NCBI GenBank assembly: GCA_949752735.1
Contig: OX457050.1
Span: 39,719,553-39,783,552 of the forward strand
Reading direction: 5' to 3'
Origin: Lumbricus terrestris
Taxonomy: Eukaryota > Annelida > Clitellata > Crassiclitellata > Lumbricidae
DNA length: 64,000 bases
Shown piece by piece: positions 53,805 to 64,000 of the stretch (within the stretch, counting starts at the first letter, position 1; every line of letters starts with the position of its first letter). The notes below the pieces were generated by a model, which was not told where the DNA came from, searched no databases, and saw only the letters and a list, made by a program, of their open reading frames with translations. Both the position numbers and the translations under genes were made by a program.

Positions 53805-54399
53805 GGCACACTTTAGACTCTGAGAACGGCATATCTTGGAAACATTACTGTTGTGTTGATGCAGAGGATTGCAGTAAAAGTACAATCTCTTCAGCATAAC
53901 AGTAGAATTGCGCATAAGCATTAGTCAGTTATAGCCTCTCACATTGGACTCCTAATGGGCAGTGGTCGTAATGTTGCCACGTGTTGTCTGCAACGAACGG
54001 GCAGTGGTCGTATTTTTGCCACGTGTTGTCTGCAACGAACGGGCAGTGGCAATCAGACTGCCACTGTTTAAAAATTTAAAGATTTTTTAATACAACAATG
54101 TTTTCTTCTTGTGGTCATTTTTCTTGAATTTATTGAGTATTTAAATTTGTTATAAGTGTGCGGGGCGCTTCTGCCCTTTAAAGGGTTAATCTTCATAACA
54201 GGAAGCTATTCTACATTCAAATTATTAAATTAAATTGTATTAAATTAAAAATGATTGCAACTGCCTGCTCAGTGTATCCATTGCATGGCCTTCAGCAAAG
54301 GACTCACAACACAAAACCTCTGAAAAAGACTCGATGAACTTCATCCCAAAATTATTATGTAATAACATGTAGCAACAAACTCAAAAACTCTAAAGACTA

Positions 54400-54560
54400 G
54401 CCAGTTGTCGCATAATAAATTCTAATTAAACGCATATCTGAAATTAACGTCCATCCATACAAAATGGCGAGCGATATTAGATGCGTTGCGTGTTCTTATC
54501 ATAAAGGAAGCTGGCTACAGATTATTCTGCCATCTACTGAATATCATAGGCTCAACATCA
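54400..54560 (+). repeat. Dispersed repeat R1, partial copy
   Basis: Contains AACGTCCATCCATACAAAAT and CTGCCATCTACTGAATATCA. Shorter than the other copies. Confidence 0.55.
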
Positions 54561-54670
54561 CCGTAGGCCTTATTGTAATCTTTTAATTTCTAGAGCGCCA
54601 CTCGAAGGCCAATCGCATGACACTAACTTATTCACTATATTACTTGAGCTTATTTGCGATCGCTGAACTA

Positions 54671-54927
54671 CAGAGCCCCTAAAAGGACATAATGCGATTT
54701 TTTTTATCTCGTTCGAACGAGATAATAACTCGTTCGAACGAGATAATAACTCGTTCGAACGAGATAATAAGTCGTTCGAACGAGATACTAACTCGTTCGA
54801 ACGAGTTAGTATCTCGTTCGAACGACTTAGTAACTCGTTCGAACGACTTAGTAACTCGTTCGAACGACTTAATAACTCGTTCGAACGAGATAAAAAAAAA
54901 TCGCATTATGTCCTTTTAGGGGCTCTG
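54671..54927. mobile_element. Foldback element made of a palindromic 21-bp array
   Basis: Inverted ends of about 36-40 bp (CAGAGCCCCTAAAAGGACAT, then ATGCGATTTTTT) flank nine units of 21 bp, each centred on CTCGTTCGAACGAG or a variant. TA flanks both sides (54669-54670 and 54928-54929), consistent with a TA target. Because 21 is a multiple of three, both strands stay open for 75 codons (RSNEIIT and SFERVII repeats). I read these as by-products rather than genes. Confidence 0.75.
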
Positions 54928-54929
54928 TA

Positions 54930-56389
54930 CTGAACATATTCACAAGCGAGCAGATTATAATAAGAGACGATGGCTATGCATACGGGCCACTGGTCGGTGC
55001 TGCTATCGTGCTTCAGGAACGCCACAGTTTGTCATTGGGTCTTAAAATAATAATCCTTTTAATGATTCAATCTGACACAATGCAGAATGATTACAAGTAC
55101 AAGTTATGCGAAATACGGCCCACTGTAGCACGACACGCAGGTCGGCTTTACAGTAGTGGGTTCGATCCAACGACCTCATATATATTACTAGACAGAGCTT
55201 CCTCTGTTTAGCTGCCCAGTGACGTTGAAGCAGTGGAAATAAAGAACATGAAATAAGAATAATGAGTATTTGATGGTCTATTTTTAGCTCAACCAATCGC
55301 ACGCCATGAAAGAACCACCAATCACAGAAGATGATTCATGTTATTTACGTTCACCCTGGGACTAATATCGAAGGTTCACCAGTGGAAAATAGAAATAACA
55401 ATTTTTTACGACTTTTATTTACACCATTAACACTTAATCGAGAATGTCACTAATCGCGCCCAAGTTACATTACATGTCCATATGGTTTACTGTCTAATGA
55501 TGTAATGTAATTTATTGCCGTAAAGTCGTCCGTTCGCCCTATAAACTATAGGCCTACCGGTTGTCGATCGTTCCTACCAATTGAGACCACGCCCTCACAA
55601 CTTTGTATTGCCAGTCAAAGACGACAAACACTTCATCTCACGTGTTTTGTATTATATGAAACCACATAATGTGTTCATTAATTATATGTCACATGATCTA
55701 ATCTCATCAGCTTAGTATAAAAGCGTAGAAACATTCCTTTTTTGGCAATTATTTACGTAATTTTCTATATGGATTCAATTCTTATGGACATAAACAATTT
55801 TCGGTTGCCTATAATTGTGTTTCATTTGTTGAACTACTTTTTTTTACCTGTCTATCAGATTTTTTGCCAATTAAACGAATATAATAATAATAAATTATGT
55901 TAATATCAGATTTTAATCTTATATTATATTTTCGTAAGTCTGTGTGTTTGTGGGTGAGTTAGATGAACACGGCCACATTTTTGACGCAATCTACCCAATT
56001 CCTTCTCAAAATAGCAAATAAGCCTGTCTGAAGACTGAACCTCTCATTTATTAACACAAGAGAAGCAAATTACAGTGCAACAGTATTGGAAGAAGAGTTC
56101 TGTTCCAGCAAATTTGAGAAAATAGCTACAAGCTATATGACGACATTACATATGTACTATTAAGTTTTTATTACAGATTTATCAACTTACATTATTACTG
56201 CAATTTTTTGGTTTAAAGTTAACACTTAATGAATTACCAATTCAACAAATAATTACAGTTCTGCATTACAGTGAAGTGATACACTGTAAAGAAACGAATA
56301 CCCAAATGTTCCGTCATCTGACATCGCTGTAATTTTTAATTTAAAGTTAACACGTAACAAATTGACAATGCCAAAATTTACAGCTAATT
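54930..56389. other. AT-rich sequence without a recognisable gene
   Basis: No supported gene. At 55158, GGGTTCGATCCAACGACC looks like a Pol III B box, but no matching A box or tRNA fold was found. Confidence 0.4.
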
Positions 56390-56620
56390 ACACGCATTTA
56401 GTATCGCTCGCCATTTTGTATGGACGTAGAAGTCAGATTTCCGTTAAAATACAATTTAAAGGGTAAACTACACGTTTACCATTTAAAGTACGACATCGGG
56501 TAATTTCTTATCATTCATTTTACACTGTTTTGTCTTAAGCTTGCAATGCAAATTTCGGTCATTGTTGGTGTTGATCATTGAATAGTTCGAAGGTAAAATT
56601 GAGTCTAGAAATGTCGGCCT
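56390..56620 (-). repeat. Dispersed repeat R1, reverse copy
   Basis: Contains CGCTCGCCATTTTGTATGGA, TGTTTTGTCTTAAGCTTGCA and AATTGAGTCTAGA, the reverse of landmarks at 34565-34770. Confidence 0.6.
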
Positions 56621-56644
56621 ATAGTTGAATATCGACTCTGAAGG

Positions 56645-56750
56645 ATACAGCGCACTGAAGAGGAAAGCACAGCAAAGAGAAGAATGGCGTCATTGGAAGT
56701 TGGAACCTGCCGAGGGGCAGAGAACTTAAAGAAGAAGTTGAATATCCTCC
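56645..56750 (+). pseudogene. Possible LINE C-terminal scrap
   Basis: The plus strand reads KRKAQQREEWRHW, then EPAEGQRT, like the last residues of LINE ORF2 proteins. Very short. Confidence 0.35.
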
Positions 56751-56809
56751 AGACCAGGAGGCCATTGTTTTTCTTATATTAAGTTTCATGTTACGAACTG
56801 ATAAACTTA

Positions 56810-57195
56810 TAACCTTGGTTAAATTATTACTTTGCTGGGTAATCTATCGTTTTAGCGGAATAAATTATTCGCCATTGCATGGCATTCAGTGTTGATGGCA
56901 TACAAGTTGGATTAACGAACAAATTCTTGCTGAATAGAAATCGGATTGATGAAAATGATTTTTACTCCAATGGAATGTGTTTTATGAAAATAATATTGCT
57001 GAAATGGAAGCTGGATTGATTATAAAATAATTGTTGCTTAAGCTTTTTCCCATTTGCACCGAGAATATCCGCTCAAAACGGGCTTAAAATTTAAAAGTGA
57101 ATGGGTAAAGGGTTAAATAGAATTTGGATTAAGAGAAAACACAGAACTTATTGTGGGAAAATAAGCTGGATTAATTAGTTGAATTCTTGTTTAAA
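56810..57195 (-). repeat. Dispersed repeat R3, reverse partial copy
   Basis: Inverse of about 33330-33600: GCGGAATAAATTATTCGCCA, GATGGCATACAAGTTGGATT, AAGCTGGATTAATTAGTTGA. Contains worn minisatellite core units. Confidence 0.65.
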
Positions 57196-57211
57196 TGGAA
57201 GCCTGGTTGAT

Positions 57212-57340
57212 AGTAAGTAAGTAAGTAAGTATATTCTTTAATGTATCAGCTGCAAACGCACTCTGATTTACAAGCATACAAAAACACAATACATAAAAAA
57301 CAAATACAGGACAAATATGGCAGCCATCAACGGCGCCCAC
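57212..57340 (-). repeat. LINE 3' end, minus strand
   Basis: AGTAAGTAAGTAAGTATATT on the plus strand followed by CTTTAATGTATCAGCTGCAA. Same family as 53143-53300 and 15781-15853. Confidence 0.6.
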
Positions 57341-57344
57341 TCAT

Positions 57345-57930
57345 AGCTCTAGCCTACTGATGGTAATGTCACAACGACAGAGTTATTCTTAGGCAAAACT
57401 CCGCTCGGGAAGCAGAAGTCACAATCGTCGAACTCCTACACGTTGGCTACACGAAGAGTTCAGCTGACAGTTTCTCGTGCCGATGATGGAAGTTGAACAG
57501 TAATTTCAGTGCTTACAGGGTCGAGATGCATAAGTCCGAAGAGCAGCGACGGGTAGCACAACGCTCTAAACGTGGCACTACTACGGTACGGTCTTTGGTT
57601 GTTGTTAATAAAAGTGCAGATCCTTTCTTTTCCCGTTCATGTGAGCAAACGTTCGGCCATCGATAATGACGCTCCAATAATGACGAACCTGGGACCCCTT
57701 GATGTTGAGCGCAATGGACCAATCCAGAGAGGAACCGCATGGCGAGAGTTGAACGTCAAAATTTATAATCAATATCCCGTCCAAACGCTTACAACACAGA
57801 TGAAGAAAAGTCAGAAACTCGACATCGGTAAACATCAGAAAACCCGAACAAAAACAAGCGGGTTAAGCCACAGACGTAAAAATCTGCCATAATAACAGAG
57901 AGGCACGATCGTTCGACCAACATGGCCGAA
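57345..57930. other. Unassigned; open frame 57572-57892 of unknown status
   Basis: The plus-strand frame of 106 codons is hydrophobic at its start (LLRYGLWLLLIKVQILSF) and basic at its end. I recognise nothing. The overlapping minus-strand frame is a shadow. Confidence 0.25.
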
Positions 57931-57934
57931 CGAC

Positions 57935-59370
57935 TATAGAGCTTTTGGATAAGAGTAATTGGTAAGCTAGCATCTTAAATTATTCGGCTTTGCATGGGTT
58001 TCAGCATTATTCGAGTGCAAGTCGGATTGACGAAAATAATTGTTTCCAAATAGAAGGCGGATTGATAAAAGTAATTTCTATTGAGAGAGAAGATGAATTA
58101 ATGAAAACATATCTTGCCGAAATTGAAGCTGGATTGATGAACAATAATTTTCAATTAAATAGAAGTTATACTGATGAAAAATATTTCCTGACGAAATAGA
58201 AGCGAGGTTGATCAAACAGAGGTTATTGTGACTGACCGCTCGGTAGGAAGTAATCAGTATGGCGGTCACAGATACACGCAAAATAGAGCGGCCTCAACTC
58301 CGGCGATCGATAGCCCAATGTTTCCGCTTAATAGTCAATGGTGCAATAAGACAGCAGGCAAAAATAAGTAAGTAAGTAAAAGTCCAGCTTTTTCAATTGC
58401 ATCAGGTGTTTTATGAATCCAACTTCTGTTTCAATAATGATTATTTTTCATCAATCCAACTCCAATTTAATTAAGAAGATCCTTATCCATCCAGCTCTAA
58501 TTTAATCAACAACATTTTCATCAATCCTGCTCCAATCTAAGCTATAATATTTTTTATTAACCCAGCTTCTGTTTCTCGCCTGTTATTTTCGTCAACCCAG
58601 CTTCTATTTCAAATATAAGAATACCATCATCCAGCTTCCATTACTTAAGCGTTTTTTCATCAATCCGACTTCTATTTCAGATCTAGAAATACCTTCATTA
58701 CTTACTTACTTACTTCACACAACATCACTGACTGAAGCGAAACCCCAATGTTTCGCGCGGAAACATTGGGCTATCGATCGCCGGAGTTGAGGCCGCTCTA
58801 TTTTGCGTGTATCTGTGACCGCCATACTGTTTACTTCCTACCGAGCGGTCAGTCACAATAACCCAAACAGATTCTTGCCTAACAGAAGCTGGATCAATGA
58901 AAAGGATTCTAGACAAACTATAAGTTTAATTGATTAAAAATAACAATGCTGCAACGAGCGAATAATTTACGACGCTAAACTACACATTTGACCGAATAAT
59001 TTGTGCCAAAGTTACCGGATTGTTGAAAAATAATTATACTGCAGCAGTCAATTTTTTAAATATTTTATTCCGGTTAGGCTACTGAATGATTTCAATGTCT
59101 TCAATGAAGTATATGATGTTGGTAAGTAAGAAGAAGTTCTTGGTCATGCGATCTGGAGCATAGAGCACACAGCCTTCAAGCGATAGGTGGAACAGGCACC
59201 CGAGTACAAGATTTAAGTTCAAGATGGCCGCCTTCAAGCCTGACGTTTGCTCATCAATCCACCTTTCATTAAATGAAAGAAACATTTTATCAATTGATAT
59301 TCTGTTTAAGAAAACATTCTTACCATAAATCTTACGGCAATTTAGCAATATATTCTTTTGTCAATCCAAC
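57935..59370 (-). repeat. Dispersed repeat R3, long reverse copy, split
   Basis: The right part (58900-59370) is the inverse of 32995-33290. The left part (57935-58212) has GAAATTGAAGCTGGATTGAT-type units. It is split by the complete element at 58221-58863, whose flanks rejoin into TTAGGCAAGAATCTGTTTGA-like sequence, as at about 813-830. Confidence 0.6.
58221..58863. mobile_element. Non-autonomous element with TIRs of about 108 bp
   Basis: A 643-bp element. The long TIRs begin GGTTATTGTGACTGACCGCT and end near CAATGTTTCCGC (58221-58330 against 58756-58863). The 8-bp duplication CAAACAGA lies at 58213-58220 and 58864-58871. The interior (58366-58700) is almost the core of the 1380-1935 element (AGTCCAGCTTTTTCAATTGC onward), although the TIRs are unrelated. 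No transposase. Confidence 0.8.
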
Positions 59371-59379
59371 TTCCATTTA

Positions 59380-61239
59380 AGTCCAACATTTTCCGCCAAA
59401 GCATCCACAAATGAATCACAAGTTTGTCTCATTGGAGCTGAATCAATTTTAAGTGTTTTGCATCAATAGGAATTGACTTGATGGAAAGATTCCTGTATCG
59501 ATAGAAGTTGGATTGATGAGAAATTCCTGGTTAAATAAAGTTGGATTGATGCAATATTTCTTGTTTAACCATCAATGGCTAACCTTGAGTCCACACGGAC
59601 CCCAAGCATGTTACTCCTGTTTTTTCATATTTACTAGTGAGGTGGCTGCAGCCTTCATTTTTATGGTATTCTTTGGTGTCATGTTAAGCTGCTTTTCAAG
59701 AATTTTTCGAATAGTGCGTAAAATTTTTTATGATTTGTTCCATGGGGTCCATGCGGGCCCCCAAAAATTGGGTAGGACTTTCCTAAGATTTTTTCCATAT
59801 TTCAGTACGAAAAATGTAAATACCATACCATTTTGAGTTTTAGCAGGTCAGCTTTGGTAATTCGTTTCATCTAAATATTCTATGGTGTGCAACTGGGTCA
59901 GTCCATGTGAAATCATCAAATATGCAAGGTGCCTTGTAGCTGACCTATCTCAGATTTGGCTGAAATTTTGCTATATTGTAGGTTGATATGTTTGTACACC
60001 ATATTGAAAATTTTGTAAGTCTATCACCATATATGTGCATTTTATGCCAGACGGAAGTGGAGGGGGGTGTGAAGCACTCGCGACATGTTGAATGTGGAGC
60101 CATGTTCAGAGGAGAGTATCTCAGGAATGGATGCACCTTGGCTTGCACAATTTTGTGATTTAGTACATCTTTTGGTGTACTTTCTGATTCTCTAAATCAT
60201 TTTGGATTGAAAAAAATAGTTTTGCACAAAAATGAGTGCAACACTGGCCAAAAACAGAGTCGCCAGTCTAAATCGGCAATATTCATGGCGTTGTAGCTGT
60301 GAAGACTACAGAATGGTATTGTAGTGGTGAAGACCACAGAAACAATTGCAGATGGTCTACATTTCTGTAATATATGTATGGTTCAATCTGAATGTAACAA
60401 ATCTTGGCGTAATTACCAAAATATGTCTTCATCATTATACGAGTCATCAAGGTTGGTCCGTCCCATGAACTGCCTCATCTTTGGCTGTAGGTACTCGCAT
60501 GTGGGACAACTGATAGAGCAATGCTTTTGACTTAGTCTTGTCGAACTTGAACAGACCTTTCCAATGATATATGGTATGTCTTCCATGTATGAGTCCTTCA
60601 CATTGTTGTGAATGGTCGAAATATTGATATATTGCACATTCACGACGTGTTTTGACTCTCATGACATGTTAAGGGGTCAATATCTCAGGAATGGATGCAT
60701 ATACGGTTGCAAAATTTGGTAATTTTGTACAATGTTTGGTGTACTTTCTGATTCTGTTATTCAGTTTGGATTAAAACAAATAGTTTTGCAGGAATATGGG
60801 TGCAAAAGTGGTCAAAAACACAGTCTCGAGTGTAAATCGGCAATCGTTTTGACCACTTTTGCACCCATATTCCTAAACTTATAGTTCTATAAGTTTAGGA
60901 CTACTCGACTTACTATGTTCTTGCTATCTGGGTTGATGAAGGCTATCATAATTATAGACATTCCAAAACTGCTTATTTACCTACATCAAGTATGGCATTG
61001 GATGTAGCAATGTAAGCTGCAGTTTTACCAGGTAGCGATATATTAACATGATTTGAGAAATAAAATACTGATTATTGCCTGCAATTGATGCATTGACCAC
61101 AGGTCTGTTCATTCGTATGACAGTAGAAATCATTCTGACCTTAATGAAACAGAATTTAGCATTCCATTTTGAATGGTGATTAAAAAAATATTTTTTTATC
61201 TTGAAACACAGTTCCTTAAATGTTCTTCTTCTTAATAGG
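59380..61239. other. Unassigned region with a diverged direct duplication
   Basis: No gene recognised. Blocks at about 60116-60290 and 60683-60845 are diverged direct copies (CTCAGGAATGGATGCA, TTTGGTGTACTTTCTGATTC, GTCTAAATCGGCAAT). The open frame at 59513-59836 has hydrophobic stretches but no recognisable domain. Confidence 0.4.
60794..60901. repeat. Two adjacent perfect inverted repeats
   Basis: A 25-bp arm starting AATATGGGTGCAAAAGTGGT (about 60794-60818) is inverted exactly at about 60848-60872. Directly after it, CCTAAACTTATAG and CTATAAGTTTAGG form a 13-bp stem with a 2-base loop (about 60874-60901). Confidence 0.75.
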
Positions 61240-61728
61240 TGCAACAAGTTCTTTCTGCAAGTGCATGAAGATGAACAGCTGTATGTTAGAACTTCTCAGT
61301 GTGGTCTTTTGAGTAGACCTACAATCATTGATCTGCATCAAAGACAACGTTGGAGTGGACATATTTACCAGCAGATTTGAAACCATTAATTCTTTCTTCA
61401 TCAGTAAACATTGCAACTGAATGAGAACTTCTACAATAATTTGTGACTTCAATAAGAATCTTCAACTGCATAATAATATTATGCTTTCAAATGGACACTA
61501 TTTATGTTGAAGGAATGCCACAAAAATGCAAACTGTGCTAAGAACCAGTTGCATATTCTGATAATTTTACTGAAAGACAAACAAATCCATTTTCGTGAAA
61601 AACCGTATTTGCATTAGTTACCGTGCTTGAGAATTCATGCACTCGTTGTGAAAATCTGACAGCTGCAGTGAGAAAATAATAGAGAGCAGCCTTTCCACAT
61701 GTCATTAATGTAGGAAAAAAACTCTGAA
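61240..61728 (+). pseudogene. Degenerate finger sequence upstream of the 61729 gene
   Basis: Scattered finger-like phrases remain (GMPQKCKLC, TERQTNPF, then KTVFAL as a worn linker), with stops between. It parallels the decayed 5' segments of the other two genes, though nucleotide identity to them is not obvious. Confidence 0.4.
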
Positions 61729-63114
61729 TTGCGTTGGTTGACTGTAAATATGGAAGCCCATACTAGAGAGAAATCATGCAAATGTAAGTTATGTCAGAAG
61801 TCATTTACTGCAGGTGGGCATATGAAAAGTCACATGCAAATTCATTCTGGGGAGAAACCATACAAGTGTCAGATATGTCAGAAATCATTTACTCAAGGTG
61901 GTAATCTGAAAGCACATGCGAGGACCCACAATGGCGAGAAACCATACAAGTGTGAGATATGCCAAAAATCATTTACTGACGCTAGCAATCTGAAAGCACA
62001 TGCGAGATCCCACAATGGCGAAAAACCATACAAATGCAAGTTATGTCAGATATCATTTACTCGAGTTGGTGATCTGAAAGTGCACATGAGAATTCATACT
62101 GGCGAAAAACCATACAAATGTGAGTTATGTCAGAAATCATTTACTCAAGGTGGTCATCTGACTGAACACATGAGAATGCATACTGGAGAAAAAACATACA
62201 TATGTCAATTTTGTCAGAAATCATTTGCTTCAGCTGGTCATCTGAAAAGACACATGGTAACCCATACTGGCAAGAAACCATACAAATGTGAGTTTTGTCA
62301 GAAATCATTTACTCAAGGTGGTTATCTTAAAATACACATGAGAACCCATACTGGCGAGAAACCATACAAGTGTCAGATATGTAAGAAATCATTTACTAAA
62401 GCTAGCATTCTGAAAGCACACGTGAGAACCCACAATGGCGAGAAACCATACAAATGTCAGATATGTAAGAAATCATTTACTCAATGTGGTAATCTGAAAA
62501 GACACATGACAACCCATACTGGCAAGAAACCATACAAATGTAAGTTATGTCAGAAATCCTTTACTGAAGGTGGTAATCTGAAAAAACACACGAGGACCCA
62601 TAATGGCGAGAAGCCATACACATGTAAGTTGTGTCAGAAATCATATACTCAAAACAGTGTTCTGAAGACACACATGAGAACCCATACTGGGGAGAAACCA
62701 AACAAATGCGAGTTTTGTCAGAAGTCATTTACTACAGGTAGTCATCTGAAAGTACACATGAGAATCCATCGTGGAGAAAAACCGCAAAGGTGTCAGTTAA
62801 GTCAGGAGTCATATAAGTTAGGCAGTGATCTATCTCGGTGCAGTGCTGATGATATTGATAAACCATATGAACGCATGCAAATAAAATTGGCTCATGACTG
62901 CAATGAAATGACAATAACTCTACCAAAAAGTCGTCATCGAGAATGTGATTTCATTGACAACATCGAATCAACTGAGGATGCAAAACCGTTTGTGGAAAAT
63001 TCGTTTGGATGTGGTATATGCGGTGAAATGTTTGAAATTGAGAAGGAATTTCTGGAGCATTGTACTAGCCACTGCTTTTCGTCAGTTGACGACCTATTTG
63101 CTGATATTTGCTGA
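61729..63114 (+). CDS. C2H2 zinc-finger protein, 12-finger array with divergent terminal finger
   Basis: A 461-codon ORF. Twelve canonical fingers lie at about residues 17-345 with GEKPYKC linkers. Several linkers are HNGEKP rather than HTGEKP, and two are HTGKKP. A thirteenth finger (QRCQLSQESYKLGSDL) has lost one Cys (to Ser) and its zinc-binding His. The tail (about 370-425) leads to the family-specific terminal motif CGICGEMFEIEKEFLEHC with the second His, then FSSVDDLFADIC. It is more diverged from the other two genes than they are from each other. The pseudogene at 6735-6987 is closest to this one. Probably a DNA-binding nuclear protein. Start uncertain; no N-terminal effector domain seen. 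Confidence 0.85.
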   Translation: MRWLTVNMEAHTREKSCKCKLCQKSFTAGGHMKSHMQIHSGEKPYKCQICQKSFTQGGNLKAHARTHNGEKPYKCEICQKSFTDASNLKAHARSHNGEKPYKCKLCQISFTRVGDLKVHMRIHTGEKPYKCELCQKSFTQGGHLTEHMRMHTGEKTYICQFCQKSFASAGHLKRHMVTHTGKKPYKCEFCQKSFTQGGYLKIHMRTHTGEKPYKCQICKKSFTKASILKAHVRTHNGEKPYKCQICKKSFTQCGNLKRHMTTHTGKKPYKCKLCQKSFTEGGNLKKHTRTHNGEKPYTCKLCQKSYTQNSVLKTHMRTHTGEKPNKCEFCQKSFTTGSHLKVHMRIHRGEKPQRCQLSQESYKLGSDLSRCSADDIDKPYERMQIKLAHDCNEMTITLPKSRHRECDFIDNIESTEDAKPFVENSFGCGICGEMFEIEKEFLEHCTSHCFSSVDDLFADIC

Positions 63115-63520
63115 TTTGTAATTAAAGATAAATAATTATATGAAGTTGAAGACTGAGGAAAGGCTGAGATACTAAGTCGTTATATAAATTAGATGTGCAA
63201 TTACTGTGCCGATATACAAAGAGAAATGTTTTGTATGCTTGTGTCTGACTGTCTGTTTCTGTGTTTTTGTGTACGTGTGGCTGTCTGCCTGTGTGTTTGG
63301 TTGACCTGTTTGGGTGAATAGGTGTTTACCGTAATTCATTGTTTGGACTTTGTGTGGCAATACACAATGCGCTTTGTAGTGTCGGTCGGACGCGTGGTAC
63401 AATGAACAAAAGGCGTCTATTTCATACATGAAAGGTTCCACTGTTGTGAGTAGATGTCATAAAATCACATTGACTTACTAGTATTAGCAAATGGTCCCGA
63501 AATTAATCTGCCTGCCGGAC
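63115..63520. other. 3' flank of the 61729 gene
   Basis: No gene. A GT-rich stretch (63235-63300, GTGTCTGACTGTCTGTTTCT) is the only local feature. Confidence 0.4.
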
Positions 63521-63775
63521 GCTTATACCCGAATCCCAAGCCGTACAGCACTTCAGAGATATTTTGTTTCCGTAAACTGGGTGTTGTATGAACGATGAAA
63601 ACATGATATTACTTCTGACGTATTGCAGTATCATTAGAAGCTGGATGAGCATGGTTTTATGTAAAATTTTTACCGTAAAACTTGAGGCTGGAATAATGAT
63701 AAAAATATTTTTAGTTGAAGTAGAAGTTCGATGAATAACGTTACTGTGATATAGTATAATTAGAAGTTGGATGCC
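63521..63775. mobile_element. Truncated relative of the 10995-11363 element
   Basis: The left end GCTTATACCCGAATCCCAAG and the following 250 bp match 10995-11300 (CTTCAGAGATATTTT, GATATTACTTCTGACGTATT). The right TIR is missing and the copy stops at ATTAGAAGTTGGATG. Confidence 0.7.
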
Positions 63776-63780
63776 AATGG

Positions 63781-63965
63781 CAGCCATTTTTCAAAATGGC
63801 CGACCAATATACATATCTTTTAAAGATCTTAGCTTCTATTTCTCTTAGAATCGTCATCTTGGTGCCTAAACATACATTTTTGGTGGTAAGAATTCCAATG
63901 GAGCCATCTAAAACTTCCTATGGACTCAGTGGCGGCCATTTTTCAAAATGGCCGATCAAAATAGT
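63781..63965. repeat. Direct repeat containing CCATTTTTCAAAATGG
   Basis: The near-palindrome CCATTTTTCAAAATGG followed by CCGACCAA or CCGATCAA occurs at about 63784-63808 and 63938-63960, each preceded by GGCRGC. The two copies are about 150 bp apart and the window ends soon after, so a longer tandem array may continue beyond. Confidence 0.6.
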
Positions 63966-64000
63966 TTTTTTCAATATCTCAGCATTCACTTCACTTCACT

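Larger units (their letters stand above)
52970..54185 (+). mobile_element. piggyBac relic
   Basis: The ends are CCCTTTAAAGGGC and its inverse, followed on the right by TTAA (54186-54189) and preceded on the left by ATAA, probably a worn TTAA. The subterminal part holds a 46-bp direct repeat, GGGCAGTGGTCGT to CAACGAAC (about 53955-54045). Only the C-terminal cysteine-rich part of a transposase remains. A LINE tail sits inside at 53143-53300. Confidence 0.65.

Noticed and set aside
54679..54919. RSNEIIT/SFERVII repeat proteins on both strands
   Set aside because: Both are forced by a 21-bp palindromic array; no start context or tail outside the repeat.
55158..55175. tRNA gene or SINE promoter
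   Set aside because: A B-box-like GGTTCGATCC is present, but no A box at the right distance and no cloverleaf.
57572..57892. Membrane or secreted protein gene
   Set aside because: A hydrophobic N-terminal stretch alone, overlapping frames on the other strand and no homology signal; left as unknown.

Overview
This is eukaryotic, AT-rich, repeat-dense nuclear DNA, most likely from a marine invertebrate. There are no operons or bacterial features. The host-like genes are single-exon C2H2 zinc-finger ORFs. Two weak clues favour a deuterostome: a Ty3/gypsy element with integrase upstream of reverse transcriptase (the Gmr1 arrangement, first described from deuterostomes), and about ten exact copies of the palindrome TAGGCCTA. 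The species cannot be fixed from this sequence.

Layout. 1-8.2 kb: a zinc-finger locus with one open 15-finger gene (4072-5751), three decayed relatives (1-365, 6735-6987, 7655-7860), LINE scraps and several short TIR elements. 8.2-15.8 kb: dispersed repeats, short non-autonomous DNA elements, a decayed CR1-like LINE and a transposase scrap. 15.8-31.1 kb: a three-layer nest in which a minus-strand LINE is split by a Gmr1-like gypsy element (15854-30063), whose left LTR is split by a minus-strand LTR element (16509-23361). 31-43 kb: more short elements, an unidentified GC-rich patch, and a pol-deleted LTR element (37497-42451). 43.8-49.5 kb: a dead hAT-like transposon interrupted by two unrelated non-autonomous elements. 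50.5-54.2 kb: a second zinc-finger gene (minus, 14 fingers) and a piggyBac relic. 54.4-61 kb: foldback and minisatellite-bearing elements. 61.7-63.1 kb: a third zinc-finger gene (12 fingers).

How it works together. The three open zinc-finger genes are paralogues. They share a finger array with TGEKPYKC-type linkers and a divergent terminal C2H2 motif followed by an SPPDDL-like tail. Decayed copies and shared flanks point to local birth and death of a lineage-specific family.

Most of the rest is mobile DNA. The most unusual signal is a minisatellite core (CCAGCTTCTATTTC or its complement) scattered over the whole window. It sits inside at least six non-autonomous DNA element types whose terminal inverted repeats differ but which mostly have clean 8-11 bp target duplications, as if one core had been carried by several different ends. 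Boundaries and target duplications were read by eye. Family names above superfamily level are inferences.
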